DNA of 64,000 nt from Gemmatimonadota bacterium (GTDB lineage Bacteria; Gemmatimonadota; Gemmatimonadetes; Gemmatimonadales; GWC2-71-9): positions 1,263,166 to 1,327,165 of the forward strand of contig JAZKBR010000002.1 of the NCBI GenBank assembly GCA_040388535.1, read 5' to 3'. The notes beneath the pieces were generated by a model that was given only the letters and a program-made list of their open reading frames with translations, was not told the DNA's origin and ran no database searches. Positions 18,342-29,536 of this stretch are shown here, one piece after another. Within the stretch, counting starts at the first letter, position 1. Each line of letters begins with the position of its first letter. The position numbers and the translations under genes were made by a program.

Positions 18342-19150
18342 CGACACCTCGAGTGGCGACGACCGCCGAACTCGCGATGGTCCCTTCGCGCCGCCGGATC
18401 CTGCGACAGCAACTCGAATCGATTCTCGGCCGCATCGGACTGGCGACGATCGCGGCAGTGGTGGTGGTTGCCGCATTGATCGGCGTGCTGAACTCAACCG
18501 ACGTGATTGTCAGGAACGACGGGGCGATCGGCTGGGCGCTGCTTCCCTACTTCGCCATCGCACAGGGAATTGCCCTCGTCGTCGCGCTGCTCTTCCCCGG
18601 CGTGGTATGGCAGGGCCTGCCGCCGGATCGGCGTGTCGCGCTCCACGCTCTTCCGGTCAATCGCGATCAGCACGAATTGTTGCGCGTTGGCGCGGGTGCC
18701 TTGATCGTGGCAGCCGCCACATTCGTGTTGTTCGGAATCGCGTTGCTGCTCCAGGTCCGGTTGCTTCCTCCCTCGGTACCGTTGCCGACGCCCGGTGCCT
18801 TCCTGCTCGCGGGGGGCTCGCTCACGGTAACCTATTTTCTGGCGAGTCTGGCGGGGCTGCTCACCCGAAGTGCGATCGGCAATGTGGCGCGCGTGCTGAT
18901 TTACGGATTCTTCGCCGGAATGCTCGCCGCACTCCTCAGTCAGCGCCTCGCCTGGGTGGCCGCCACCTTCGAATGGGTGTCGAATCACATCATCGGTGGC
19001 CGCTGGGGGATCGGATCTGCCGTGCTCGCCGGGTTGGACGCCTTCAAACATCGCGAGACCCACCCAACGGCCGTCGTGCTATGGCTGCTTCTCGCGACCC
19101 TGCTGACGGGTCAGGCGGTCGGGCGCTTACCGCGGCAGGGCAGAGGGTGA
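18338..19150 (+). CDS. ABC transporter membrane subunit
   Basis: 270 aa with about six hydrophobic helices (ATIAAVVVVAALIGVL, YFAIAQGIALVVALLF, LIVAAATFVLFGIALLLQV, FLLAGGSLTVTYFLASLAGL, VLIYGFFAGMLAALL, VLWLLLATLLTGQAVG). It overlaps the ATPase gene by 4 nt. It has no recognisable ABC2 signature but fits the membrane partner seen in YtrA-type operons. It is last in its operon; ybdD, on the other strand, ends 14 nt downstream. Confidence 0.75.
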   Translation: MTTPRVATTAELAMVPSRRRILRQQLESILGRIGLATIAAVVVVAALIGVLNSTDVIVRNDGAIGWALLPYFAIAQGIALVVALLFPGVVWQGLPPDRRVALHALPVNRDQHELLRVGAGALIVAAATFVLFGIALLLQVRLLPPSVPLPTPGAFLLAGGSLTVTYFLASLAGLLTRSAIGNVARVLIYGFFAGMLAALLSQRLAWVAATFEWVSNHIIGGRWGIGSAVLAGLDAFKHRETHPTAVVLWLLLATLLTGQAVGRLPRQGRG

Positions 19151-19163
19151 TCGCAGGGGACAC

Positions 19164-19357
19164 TCAGCAGCAGCGGCTCGCCCCCTCGCGATAGCGCCCC
19201 TGCAGGAAGGCGTCGAAATACTCCCGCTCACTGGGGACGGGACAGCCGGGGTGCGCGATCCGCAGATGCTCGAGGTGCGCGGCGTAGTCAGGCATCCCGA
19301 ACACGCGGCGCACCGTTGCAAGGAGAAGGGAGAAGCGAGAAGGGAGAAGGGAGGGGC

Positions 19358-19361
<4 letters not shown>
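19164..19361 (-). CDS. ybdD: YbdD/YjiX-family small protein
   Basis: 65 aa, the same length as the E. coli protein. The conserved core is VRRVFGMPDYAAHLEHLR, then SEREYFDAF and the closing SRCC. It is the usual small partner of CstA and is thought to be needed for its pyruvate or peptide uptake. GTG 19361 overlaps the cstA stop (GTGA). The first ~14 residues (SPSLLPSRFSLLLA) are not like family N-termini, because they are read from the heptamers of repeat element B. A shorter start at the GTG before RRVFG would give about 50 aa. Confidence 0.8.
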
Positions 19362-21391
<2,030 letters not shown>

Positions 21392-21443
21392 CTACGGAAA
21401 CTACTCGGTGCCGGCCGTCAGTCGAGCCGGCGCCCGCCGCCCG

Positions 21444-22571
21444 TCAGCGTCGAGGGAGGGCGTAGCGCTCGAGCCACTCGAGGTCATCCTCATCCGGATG
21501 GGCAACGAATACGCTCCCCCTCGTGAAACCCACCACCCGGCTCCTCGGTGGGAGGGCAACTTGTCCGAGTAAGCCGCGACTCTGCGAGATCACGTCGTAT
21601 TTCGGCACCGAGTCGTGCAACCCGCGCGAGCGCAGCACCCAGAGGTTGCCGTCGGGGTCAAACTGTGCGGCGCCGTTCATGTCCATGATAGGCGGCTTGA
21701 ACTCGGGCCACCTTCCCAGGTGCTCAGTGATCCAGGAGTCGGGCACCCGGCGGGTTGTCGTGCCGCTGTTGCCGCCGCCACTCGTGGCACTGCCGGACGG
21801 GACCGTGAGCAGCGAATCATTGTGGGCGGCCTTCTCCTCGGCCGTCAATCGAATCGGCTCGTAGGCGAGCTTGCCGCTCCGACCGATCATCTTGCCATCA
21901 CGATACCAGAGCGCCTCATAACCATCGGCGACGACCCGGCCGATCACGCCGTCGGGGCGTATGGCCCAGGCGTCGTGATAGCGATACGGCACCACCTTGC
22001 CAGGCTGCATCTGGTCGGGGCGACGAGCCGCAATTTCCAGGATCGGCTCCTTGACGTCGGTGCCGAGCTTCCAGCGAAAGATGGTGCCCATCTGTCGGGT
22101 GGACTGGAGTTGGGGATCGTACTCGTCCACCTGCAGATAGACTCGGCCATCATGGTCAATGCCGGTCGGTGCGCTCATCCCGCCGCGAAACATCGACTCG
22201 GGAATTCGTTCGGTGCGGACGATTTCACCGGCCGGCGAGAGCATGAGCATCCGGCGGCCAAAGGCGTCGTAGACCAGGATCGAATCGCCGACGGTATGGA
22301 GCAACGAGAAACCGCTGCGATACTCCTTCGGTCCGTCCCCGTGCCGCCCCACGACCTCGACACGCTTGCCCGCGAAATCCACCAGCCGGAGCAGCCGGTC
22401 CTTGGAATCGCTTACCAGCACTTTGCCGTTGGCGAGTTCGGTCGCGGCAAAGATGCGTGAAACCCCTTCGGCCGATCGGGCGAGGGGAGTGCCAAGGACG
22501 ACGGTCTGAGCCGCCGCCGGGGAGCTGAGTGCCCCGATCAGGGTGAGGGCAAGAACGGTGAGGCGACGCAT
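21444..22571 (-). CDS. secreted beta-propeller (NHL/6-bladed type)
   Basis: 375 aa with signal peptide (LTVLALTLIGALSSPAAA). Repeated blade strands: FAATELANGKVLVSDSKDRL, DSILVYDAFGRRMLMLS, GRVYLQVDEYD, FDPDGNLWVLRSRG. ATG 22571 follows a GAGG site. It resembles the propeller at 44666-45724, including the loop TAEEKAAHND versus TAEEKRAYIA, so the two are paralogues. Function unknown; such propellers bind ligands or other proteins outside the cell. Divergent from the HlyD-ABC operon across 177 nt. Confidence 0.7.
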   Translation of the reverse strand: MRRLTVLALTLIGALSSPAAAQTVVLGTPLARSAEGVSRIFAATELANGKVLVSDSKDRLLRLVDFAGKRVEVVGRHGDGPKEYRSGFSLLHTVGDSILVYDAFGRRMLMLSPAGEIVRTERIPESMFRGGMSAPTGIDHDGRVYLQVDEYDPQLQSTRQMGTIFRWKLGTDVKEPILEIAARRPDQMQPGKVVPYRYHDAWAIRPDGVIGRVVADGYEALWYRDGKMIGRSGKLAYEPIRLTAEEKAAHNDSLLTVPSGSATSGGGNSGTTTRRVPDSWITEHLGRWPEFKPPIMDMNGAAQFDPDGNLWVLRSRGLHDSVPKYDVISQSRGLLGQVALPPRSRVVGFTRGSVFVAHPDEDDLEWLERYALPRR

Positions 22572-22748
22572 TTCGGAATACCTCGGTGGAGTGGGGGCGG
22601 AACGGGACCACCTCCACCAGACGCCCGAGGCGGGGCTTTGGTCGCGCGACACGCTGGCGACTCGGCAATCCGTTGGCGGCTCCGGTATCTTCCTTGCAGG
22701 CGCCTGCGGGTGCGCGATCCCCCCATATCCCGGGTTCAGAGGTTTGTC

Positions 22749-23807
22749 GTGAAGCCACGCCAACGGCTCTTGCTATACGCCGGTGCCGGTCTCCTGCTTG
22801 TGATTGTGGTGGTCTCCTGGTGGCGCTCTCGCGACCAGCCGCTGGTACTGAGCGGCATCGTCACCACCGGCGATGTGGTCGTCTCGCCGCAAGTTGGCGG
22901 ACAGGTGGGAAAGCTGCTCGTGACCGAGGGCGATGCCGTCACCAAGGGGCAGCTTCTCGCGGTGATCACCCCCGCTGAACTTGCCGCCGATCAGGCCTAC
23001 TACGCCCATAGCGCCGAAGGGACCAAGGGCGACGTCCGGCAAAGCGCGGCAGCATTGCGATTCGAGGAACGGCAGGCCTCCGAACGAGTCAAGGAAGCGC
23101 AGGCAAACCTCGCGGCTGCGATCGCGCGGCAGAGCGAGGCGCTCGCCACCCGCGACGAATCGAAGCGGAACTACGACCGGGTCGTGGTGCTCGCGAAGGA
23201 CGGCGTCACCACTGGCCAGGAGGTCGATGCCGCGAAGACCTCCTTCGCCGTGGCGCAGGCGCGCTACGACGCCGCCCAGAAGCAGGTCGAAGCCCAGCGC
23301 GCCACGCTCGCCCTGGCGCAGAGCAATACCGACCAGGTCGCGATGCAGCGTGAGGCTCTCGGCGCCGCGAAGCAGCGTCAGGCCGGCGCCGCCGCGCAGG
23401 CTACCAAGGCGAACGTGCGGCTGGCCTACACCGAGCTTCACGCTCCGGTGGCCGGGATCGTCGACGTCCGCGCCGTACGTCAGGGCGAGTTCGTCAATGC
23501 GGGCCAGCCGGTCGTCACCATCATCAATCCGGACGATCTCTGGGTTCGCGCCGATATCGAGGAGACCTACGTCGAGCGCGTCCGGATCGGCGATACCCTC
23601 ACCGTGCGACTCCCGTCGGGGCAGGAGCGGAAGGGTGTGGTCTTCTATCGCGGTGCCGATGCTGCGTTCGCGACGGCGCGAGACGTGAGCCGGACCAAGC
23701 GCGACGTGCGCACGTTCGAGATCCGCCTGCGGGTGGACAACACCGACCGCCGCCTCGCTGTCGGGATGACGGCGCAGGTGCTCTTCGCGCCCGGCGGCAC
23801 GAAGTGA
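22749..23807 (+). CDS. HlyD/EmrA-type periplasmic adaptor
   Basis: 352 aa. One N-terminal membrane helix (LLYAGAGLLLVIVVVSWW), the biotinyl-lipoyl strand (VVVSPQVGGQVGKLLVTEGD), a long coiled coil (about residues 90-215) and the barrel half LHAPVAGIVDVRAVRQGEFV, matching membrane-fusion proteins. GTG 22749 is used. The stop overlaps the ATPase start by 4 nt. It links an inner-membrane ABC exporter to the outer membrane; no outer-membrane TolC gene is in the operon. Confidence 0.9.
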   Translation: MKPRQRLLLYAGAGLLLVIVVVSWWRSRDQPLVLSGIVTTGDVVVSPQVGGQVGKLLVTEGDAVTKGQLLAVITPAELAADQAYYAHSAEGTKGDVRQSAAALRFEERQASERVKEAQANLAAAIARQSEALATRDESKRNYDRVVVLAKDGVTTGQEVDAAKTSFAVAQARYDAAQKQVEAQRATLALAQSNTDQVAMQREALGAAKQRQAGAAAQATKANVRLAYTELHAPVAGIVDVRAVRQGEFVNAGQPVVTIINPDDLWVRADIEETYVERVRIGDTLTVRLPSGQERKGVVFYRGADAAFATARDVSRTKRDVRTFEIRLRVDNTDRRLAVGMTAQVLFAPGGTK

Positions 23808-24793
23808 GTGCGGTAGTTGTCCAGCACATCTCCAAGCGATTCGGCTCGTTCACCGCGGTCGACGACCTCTCGTTCACGGTCGAGGATGGCGAGATCTTCG
23901 GGCTGCTCGGCCCCAACGGGGCAGGGAAGTCGACGCTGATCCGGATGCTCACGACGCTGGTGGAGCCCACCAGTGGCACCGCCCTTGTCGCCGGACATGA
24001 CATCCTCACCGACGCGGACGGCGTGCGTCGTTCGATTGGCGTGATCCCCCAGGCGATGACCAGCGACCTCGAACTCTCGCCGATAGAGAACCTGCTCTTC
24101 TTCGCGAAGCTCTACGGTGTGCCGAGTGAACTGCGTCGCAAGCGCGCCGGCGAACTGCTCGAGGAAGTTGAACTGAGTGCCTGGGCCGACAAGCCGGTGC
24201 GGCAACTCTCCGGCGGAATGCGTCGCCGGGTCGAGATCGCCCGCGGCCTGATGCACGAACCGAAGATCTTCTTTCTCGATGAACCAACCACCGGACTCGA
24301 CCCGGTCTCGCGCGCGGCAGTCTGGGCGATGCTGAAGCGTCTCAAGAGCGAGCGCGACCTGACTGTGCTGCTCACGACTCACTACATGGACGAAGCCGAC
24401 AAGCTCTGCGACCGGATCGCCATCGTCGATCACGGCGTGCTGCGCGCGCTCGATGCGCCGATGACACTCAAGGCCGCCATCGGCGGCGCCACCACGCTCG
24501 AAGTCGCCTTCACCTCCCCGCCCGAAGGGTGGGCCGCGCGGCTCGCGGCGCTGCCCGGCATCGAAGCCGTCACCGGCGAGGGGCCGACCTATCGCCTGAC
24601 GTCGCATGGCGGACCGGCGACCACCGCTGCGCTGATCGCGCTCGCCGCCGAGGCCGATGTGCCGCTCGAGTCGCTGGCGGTCCAGACGACTTCGCTGGAT
24701 GACGTGTTCATGCACTTCTCCGGCCGGCAGCTGCGTGATGCGCTGCAGGCCCCGTCGCCAGCCGATCGCAGCATCATGCTGCGGCCGCGGTAG
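23804..24793 (+). CDS. ABC exporter ATP-binding protein (DrrA/YhhG type)
   Basis: 329 aa. Walker A GPNGAGKST, signature LSGGMRRRVEIA, Walker B IFFLDEPTTGLDP and H-loop TTHYMDEADK are all intact, followed by a C-terminal regulatory domain. GTG 23804 overlaps the adaptor stop. With the adaptor before it and the ABC2 permease after it, it makes a drug- or lipid-type efflux pump like YhiI-RbbA/YhhJ. Confidence 0.93.
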   Translation: MSAVVVQHISKRFGSFTAVDDLSFTVEDGEIFGLLGPNGAGKSTLIRMLTTLVEPTSGTALVAGHDILTDADGVRRSIGVIPQAMTSDLELSPIENLLFFAKLYGVPSELRRKRAGELLEEVELSAWADKPVRQLSGGMRRRVEIARGLMHEPKIFFLDEPTTGLDPVSRAAVWAMLKRLKSERDLTVLLTTHYMDEADKLCDRIAIVDHGVLRALDAPMTLKAAIGGATTLEVAFTSPPEGWAARLAALPGIEAVTGEGPTYRLTSHGGPATTAALIALAAEADVPLESLAVQTTSLDDVFMHFSGRQLRDALQAPSPADRSIMLRPR

Positions 24794-24801
24794 CGGACGC
24801 A

Positions 24802-25917
24802 ATGCAGCGCGCCCTCGCCCTCGTCGAACGCGAACTGCGCCGCTTCCGGCGGAGCCCGGCCCTGATCGTGATGGCACTGGTGACGCCGCTGATCCAGCTC
24901 ATCGTGCTGGGCTATGCGTTCGGTGGTCAGGTGAAGCACCTGACCGTCGGGGTAGTCGACCAGGATGGTGGCATGCCGGCGGTTCGACTCCGCGAGCTCG
25001 CGGGCGCCGTCGACGCCAATGCGCGCACCTTCACGACGAAGCACTACGCCGACATGGGCCAGGCGCTTGATGCGCTGCGCAACGGCCATCTCAACGGCGT
25101 GCTGGCGATCCCGCCCGACTTCTCGCGGCGCAAGTTCAGCGAGCGCAATCCGCGCGTCGCCCTGATCGAGGACAACACCGACAACTTCGTGGCCGCGACG
25201 CTCGCGGCGAGCATCAACGGCGTGGTGGCCGCGTCGAATGCGGAGCCCGAGAGTTCACGACGGATGCGCTCGGAGACCGTACTCGACCAGGTCGAGCTCT
25301 ATCCGTATGTCCCTTACATCCAGTACCTGCTCTCGGGTTCGATCGTCCTGTCGATCTACATGATGGTGATGATCGGCGGCGGCATCATCTTCGTCGACGA
25401 CAAGGCGCGCGGTCTGCACGAGGGGTATCTCGTGACCCCGATCACCCGGCTCGAGCTGATCCTCGGCTTCAATATTTCTGGTGCGATCAAGGCGGTGCTC
25501 GCCGGGGTCGTGCTCATGGCGGTGGGGCTGGTGATTGCCGGCGTGCCCAATCCGTTCGAACCGCTCCGGCTGATGCGCGTCTTCGTGGTGATCGTGTTCA
25601 CGGCGATCGCGCTGGTCTCGCTGATGTTTCTCCTGGTGGTGCGCGTCAACGATCCGCTGCTTCCACGCGCCACCTTCGGCGTGCTCAACACCCTGCTCTA
25701 TTTTCCCAGCGGCGCCGTCTATCCGCAGCAGGCCTTCCCCTGGTGGATGCGCGCCTTTGCGAAGATCGATCCCTTCACCTACGCGGTACACGCCCTCAAA
25801 TCGCTGCTGCTCAAGAACACCGGCTTCGGTGCGATCAGCGGGGATCTGATGTATCTCGCGCTCTTCACCGTGGTGGCGATGACGGCGGCGACGCTCCTCT
25901 TCCGCAGGACGCTGTAA
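24802..25917 (+). CDS. ABC-2 type permease
   Basis: 371 aa. First helix near residue 22, a large periplasmic region (residues ~45-175), then five helices; the ABC2 signature (FGVLNTLLYFPSGAVYPQQ, then FPWWMRAFAKIDPFTYAV) is clear. It follows the ATPase by 8 nt. Membrane part of the exporter. Element C starts 4 nt after its stop codon. Confidence 0.9.
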   Translation: MQRALALVERELRRFRRSPALIVMALVTPLIQLIVLGYAFGGQVKHLTVGVVDQDGGMPAVRLRELAGAVDANARTFTTKHYADMGQALDALRNGHLNGVLAIPPDFSRRKFSERNPRVALIEDNTDNFVAATLAASINGVVAASNAEPESSRRMRSETVLDQVELYPYVPYIQYLLSGSIVLSIYMMVMIGGGIIFVDDKARGLHEGYLVTPITRLELILGFNISGAIKAVLAGVVLMAVGLVIAGVPNPFEPLRLMRVFVVIVFTAIALVSLMFLLVVRVNDPLLPRATFGVLNTLLYFPSGAVYPQQAFPWWMRAFAKIDPFTYAVHALKSLLLKNTGFGAISGDLMYLALFTVVAMTAATLLFRRTL

Positions 25918-25921
25918 CGCT

Positions 25922-26062
25922 CGATGGGCGATGGAGTACAGCCAGGGCTGTCGCCCTGAACGAAGTGAGGGGGCAAGGCATCGCGACGGTTCCATCCGCC
26001 GCCCCCTCGCTACGCTCAGGGTGACAATCCATCACCCACGGCCCATCGCCCATCGCCGATCG
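25922..26062. repeat. heptamer-bounded inverted-repeat element C
   Basis: Left end: CGATGGG, CGATGGA (25922-25935). Right end: five in-register units (TCCATCA, CCCACGG, CCCATCG twice, CCGATCG; 26028-26062). Inside is an inner inverted repeat of 26 nt (25949-25974 and 26001-26026, 22 of 26 paired), whose arm contains CCCTGAACGAAGTGAGGGGG. The element fills the whole gap between two convergent genes, from 4 nt after one stop to 1 nt before the other. Confidence 0.85.
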
Positions 26063-26063
26063 C

Positions 26064-27494
26064 CTACTTCACCGCCGTCCGCACCGCGCGCAGACTGCCC
26101 ATCCATTCGACCGGCATTCCCTTGGCGCGCAACCGGGCCAGAAGGGCATCGACGTCTGGTTGGAACTGCGGCGTACCGGCAACCGCCAGGTAGAGCCAGT
26201 GATGGGTCGGAGCGTAGACGGCGAGAGTGCCGGGCAAATCGGGGAGTTCGATCGGCTCGAGCCATAGCGAATCGGTGCCGACCTTGACCCAGCGAGCGGT
26301 GGCAACCTGTGTGGCACTCGTTTGGCGAGGCCCGAGGATGTTTGCGGCGATCGAGGCCGCACCGGGGGCGATAAACAGCGGGACGTGCTTCTCCGCCAGC
26401 CAGGCGATACCGCCATTGGTGGTTTGGCGGAGAGTAACCACCCCTGCCCCGATCGGGGTGCCCGGCGTCGTGCGGGCCAGCCACTCACTGGCCATACGCG
26501 CGCTTCCGCCGGCCTGGCCGGTTTCGACCAGCACCCATTTCCCACCGATTTTCACCCCGGCAGACACGCCGCTGAATGGTGGAAAGGCCGCGAAATTGTC
26601 GGACACAATCCTGGCGGAGTCGAACGGCACGTCCCACATCGGCTTGGTCTGGGTGGCGAAATATTCCTTGGACAGCGAGTCTGAAATCGCAAAGGAATCC
26701 GCAGCGAGTGGGGGGTTGATGACTGCGGCCAGTACGGTCATCCGCTTGTAAGGTCGGCCGACGCGACGGACGTCGCGTTGACGTGGAATCAGCACGCCCG
26801 GCTGCAGTTGCGCCCATCCCGAATACCAGAATTCCACTTCCATCCGGGGCCAGAGGGCGAGACCGTAGTCGTTGGTCTCGTCAGCCGTGAAACGGACCAG
26901 CGAGGGCAGGCCATCGGTCCGGCGAAGGAAGAAGGTCGCAGGATAGCCGTCGAGCGTCGCGGTGACCCTCGCGTGGGCTACCCCGTCGATGCTTGTGTCG
27001 GGAAGCACCCGCAACCCGCCAGCATCCCGGGCCAGGAGTAGCATCCGCTCGGGTGCGAAGGCGAAGAGCTCGCGTCGTTCATCCACGTACGCGATGCTCA
27101 GCGGGCGAAACGCCGTGGTGGGGTTGGCTGCATTGGCGAGCCAGTAGGCCGCAACCGAGTCCTTGACGATGACCACCCGGGTCGGGTTGGTGTTACCGCG
27201 AAACCCAAGCGTCGTGCGCCGATACGAGTTGGTCGCATAGTCGCGCAGCTCGACGTTGGATTCGTACGACGGCAGGTCCGCATAGGGATGTGTACCGAAG
27301 GCGGTGCGCTGCCACTGCGTCATGACTTCCATCCGGAGGCCTTTGACACTTCGAAGGGCGACCTCACCCCCCATTCGCGCAACGGCGCGGTCAACGATCG
27401 CCACGGCACGGGGGTCGTTGGATGGCTGCTGGCCCGAGAGCGCCCCAGCGAATGTTGTGACCAGGATCGTAGCGGCCACGATATTACGCGTCAT
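26064..27494 (-). CDS. secreted, degenerate metallo-beta-lactamase-like protein
   Basis: 476 aa, with signal peptide (IVAATILVTTFAGALSGQ). Residues 30-270 form a LolA-like beta region (VARMGGEVALRSVKGLRMEV). From about 290 to the end it resembles a metallo-beta-lactamase fold (DNFAAFPPFSGV, GGKWVLVETGQAGG, TPIGAGVVTLRQTTNGG, VYAPTHHWLYLAVAG). The metal motif HxHxDH is replaced by LRQTTNG, so hydrolase activity is not expected. ATG 27494 has a GAGG site. Divergent from the LytS kinase. Assignment to the fold is by pattern only. Confidence 0.6.
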   Translation of the reverse strand: MTRNIVAATILVTTFAGALSGQQPSNDPRAVAIVDRAVARMGGEVALRSVKGLRMEVMTQWQRTAFGTHPYADLPSYESNVELRDYATNSYRRTTLGFRGNTNPTRVVIVKDSVAAYWLANAANPTTAFRPLSIAYVDERRELFAFAPERMLLLARDAGGLRVLPDTSIDGVAHARVTATLDGYPATFFLRRTDGLPSLVRFTADETNDYGLALWPRMEVEFWYSGWAQLQPGVLIPRQRDVRRVGRPYKRMTVLAAVINPPLAADSFAISDSLSKEYFATQTKPMWDVPFDSARIVSDNFAAFPPFSGVSAGVKIGGKWVLVETGQAGGSARMASEWLARTTPGTPIGAGVVTLRQTTNGGIAWLAEKHVPLFIAPGAASIAANILGPRQTSATQVATARWVKVGTDSLWLEPIELPDLPGTLAVYAPTHHWLYLAVAGTPQFQPDVDALLARLRAKGMPVEWMGSLRAVRTAVK

Positions 27495-27561
27495 GCTCAC
27501 CTCGGTAACGTGTAGGACGAAGTTTTCAGTTCGCAACGACGAGAGAGTCGCTGCCCGGGTG

Positions 27562-27587
27562 TCACCCCCGTGCGTGGGCGGGGGTGA
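27562..27587. other. hairpin in the divergent promoter region
   Basis: Arms TCACCCCCG (27562-27570) and CGGGGGTGA (27579-27587), 8-nt loop, between divergent starts at 27494 and 27657. It could be an operator or a terminator-like structure; no T-run follows. Confidence 0.4.
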
Positions 27588-27656
27588 ATCGCGTTGCGGC
27601 GGGGCGAGTCGCGGCGCAGCGCCCCGTCCTCATGGGCGTGCGCACTACCTTTCGGG

Positions 27657-28757
27657 ATGATGCCCTCTCGTGTCGCCCGGTCGCCGAGGATGTCCAGTCG
27701 GCGTCTCGCCAGCGTCCTGCTGGTTACCTCGTTCGGTACCCTCGCCCTGGTCTCATCGATGCAGGGGTACCTCGCGCGGAAATCGGAGGGGCAGGGCACC
27801 GGCATCCTGGCCGCGCTGGCGATGGGATTGGCAAGCTGGGCTGTCTGGTTGCTGGTGGCCCCCGGGATTGTGGTGTGGGGCCGGATCTTCGATTTCCGCC
27901 GCGGTCGCCGCCTCGTTTCGGCCGCGCTGCACCTGCTGGGGATGGGAGCGTCGTTTGTCCTGACCGGCATTCCGTCGATCTGGCTTGGCTACATGCTCTT
28001 CGCACCGGACAAGTATCCGGGTGTGCTGCTGGCGCTGAGCGGCCTTGCGACGAGCAGTCGGCTCACGCTGACGATCTTCATCTACGCCACCATCATCGGT
28101 CTCGACCGCGCGGTGCACGTCTGGCAGGCGCTGCAGGAACGCGAACTTCAGGCGACTCGTCTCGAAGCGCAGGCGACCCGCGCCCGCCTCGAGGCCCTCG
28201 GCGCGCGGCTGCAGCCGCACTTCCTGTTCAACACGCTCCACTCGGTGAGCGCACTGGTGGACAGTGACCCGGCCCGTGCCCGTACCATGCTGGCGCAGCT
28301 CGGTGACCTGCTGCGGGATGTGCTGCATGATTCGTCCAATGGTGAAATCACTCTGGCCGCCGAGATCGCCCTGCTGCGCCGGTATCTCGATATCGAGCAG
28401 ACGCGATTCGCCGATCGTGTCCAGATCGACGTCGCCATAGCCCCTGACACGACCGCTCTGCTGGTCCCGCGATTCCTGCTCCAGCCGCTCACCGAGAACG
28501 CACTTCGTCACGGGCTCGCGCCGCGCGCGGCCGGAGGCACACTGCGAATCGAGGCGAGACGAGAAGGGACGCGGCTGCGTCTGCGGGTCTGGAACAACGG
28601 ACTGGCGCTTTCGCCCTCAGCGACCGATGGCGTGGGATTGTCGACGACGCGCCAGCGCCTCAGCACGCGCTACGGCACGGAAGCCAGCCTGCGACTCAAC
28701 GCTGCCGATGGGGGCGTCGAGGCCGTCATCGACCTGCCCGCGACGAGCGCCACATGA
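27657..28757 (+). CDS. LytS-type sensor histidine kinase
   Basis: 366 aa. About four membrane helices (residues ~10-140), a short coiled coil, then the His_kinase motif LGARLQPHFLFNTLHSVSAL (phospho-accepting His in QPHFLFN) and the ATPase boxes LQPLTENALRHGL and DGVGLSTTRQRL. It has no separate sensor domain, so the membrane part is probably the sensor. ATG 27657 is the chosen start; ATG 27690 is possible. It overlaps the LytTR regulator by 4 nt (ATGA). Confidence 0.88.
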   Translation: MMPSRVARSPRMSSRRLASVLLVTSFGTLALVSSMQGYLARKSEGQGTGILAALAMGLASWAVWLLVAPGIVVWGRIFDFRRGRRLVSAALHLLGMGASFVLTGIPSIWLGYMLFAPDKYPGVLLALSGLATSSRLTLTIFIYATIIGLDRAVHVWQALQERELQATRLEAQATRARLEALGARLQPHFLFNTLHSVSALVDSDPARARTMLAQLGDLLRDVLHDSSNGEITLAAEIALLRRYLDIEQTRFADRVQIDVAIAPDTTALLVPRFLLQPLTENALRHGLAPRAAGGTLRIEARREGTRLRLRVWNNGLALSPSATDGVGLSTTRQRLSTRYGTEASLRLNAADGGVEAVIDLPATSAT

Positions 28758-29530
28758 CCACGAATCTGCGCGTCGTGGTCGCCGATGACGAGCCGCTGAT
28801 TCTGGCGGACCTGGTCCGCCTGCTCGCCGCCGAGCCTGGGGTGACCGTGGTGGGTCAGGCGCGGCACGGCCTCGAAGCCCTTGACCTGGTGCAGGCGCTC
28901 TCGCCCGATGCACTCTTTCTCGATATCCAGATGCCGGAGCTCGACGGCCTTGGCGTCGTGGCCGAACTTGACCCGCAGCTGACACCGGCCGTCGTCTTCG
29001 TGACCGCCTTCGATCAGTATGCCGTCGAGGCCTTCGATGCAGCTGCGGTCGATTACCTCCTCAAGCCGTTCGACCCGCCGCGACTTCGTCGCGCGATCGA
29101 GCGAGTGCGTGCCCGGATGCCCGGCGACCGTGGTGACGACGTGCAGCGTGCGATCGCCGCGCTGGTGGCACGCAATGGCGACCGGTCGACGTCGTGGCTC
29201 GACCGCATCGCCGCGCGCGGCGTCCGCCGGACCATTCTGCTCGACGTCGGTGACATCCAGTGGATCGAAGCGGCGGACAACTACGTCCGGCTGCACACGG
29301 TGGCGGGGACCCACCTCTCGCGACGCACGATGCGGGATCTGGAGCAGTCCCTTGATCCGGCACGCATCGCGCGCATCCATCGATCCACGATGGTGGCGAT
29401 CGGTGCGGTGCGGGAGTTGCGCCCGCTCGGGGATGGCGATCAGGAGGTGGTGCTGAAGTCCGGCAAGCGCCTGGTGCTCACCCGGTCGTATCGCGAGGCG
29501 TTCGAGGCGCGATTCGGCGGGATTGCCTGA
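28754..29530 (+). CDS. LytTR-family response regulator
   Basis: 258 aa. Receiver domain with acidic pair DDE (11-13) and phospho-Asp57 (LFLDIQMP), Thr-Ala at VFVTAFDQYAVEAF and Lys in LLKPF. LytTR DNA-binding domain from about residue 150: IQWIEAADNYVRLHT, RIHRSTMVAIGAVREL, VVLKSGKRLVLTRSYREAF. It acts with the overlapping kinase. The upstream genes it controls are not clear. Confidence 0.92.
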   Translation: MTTNLRVVVADDEPLILADLVRLLAAEPGVTVVGQARHGLEALDLVQALSPDALFLDIQMPELDGLGVVAELDPQLTPAVVFVTAFDQYAVEAFDAAAVDYLLKPFDPPRLRRAIERVRARMPGDRGDDVQRAIAALVARNGDRSTSWLDRIAARGVRRTILLDVGDIQWIEAADNYVRLHTVAGTHLSRRTMRDLEQSLDPARIARIHRSTMVAIGAVRELRPLGDGDQEVVLKSGKRLVLTRSYREAFEARFGGIA

Positions 29531-29536
29531 ACTCCG

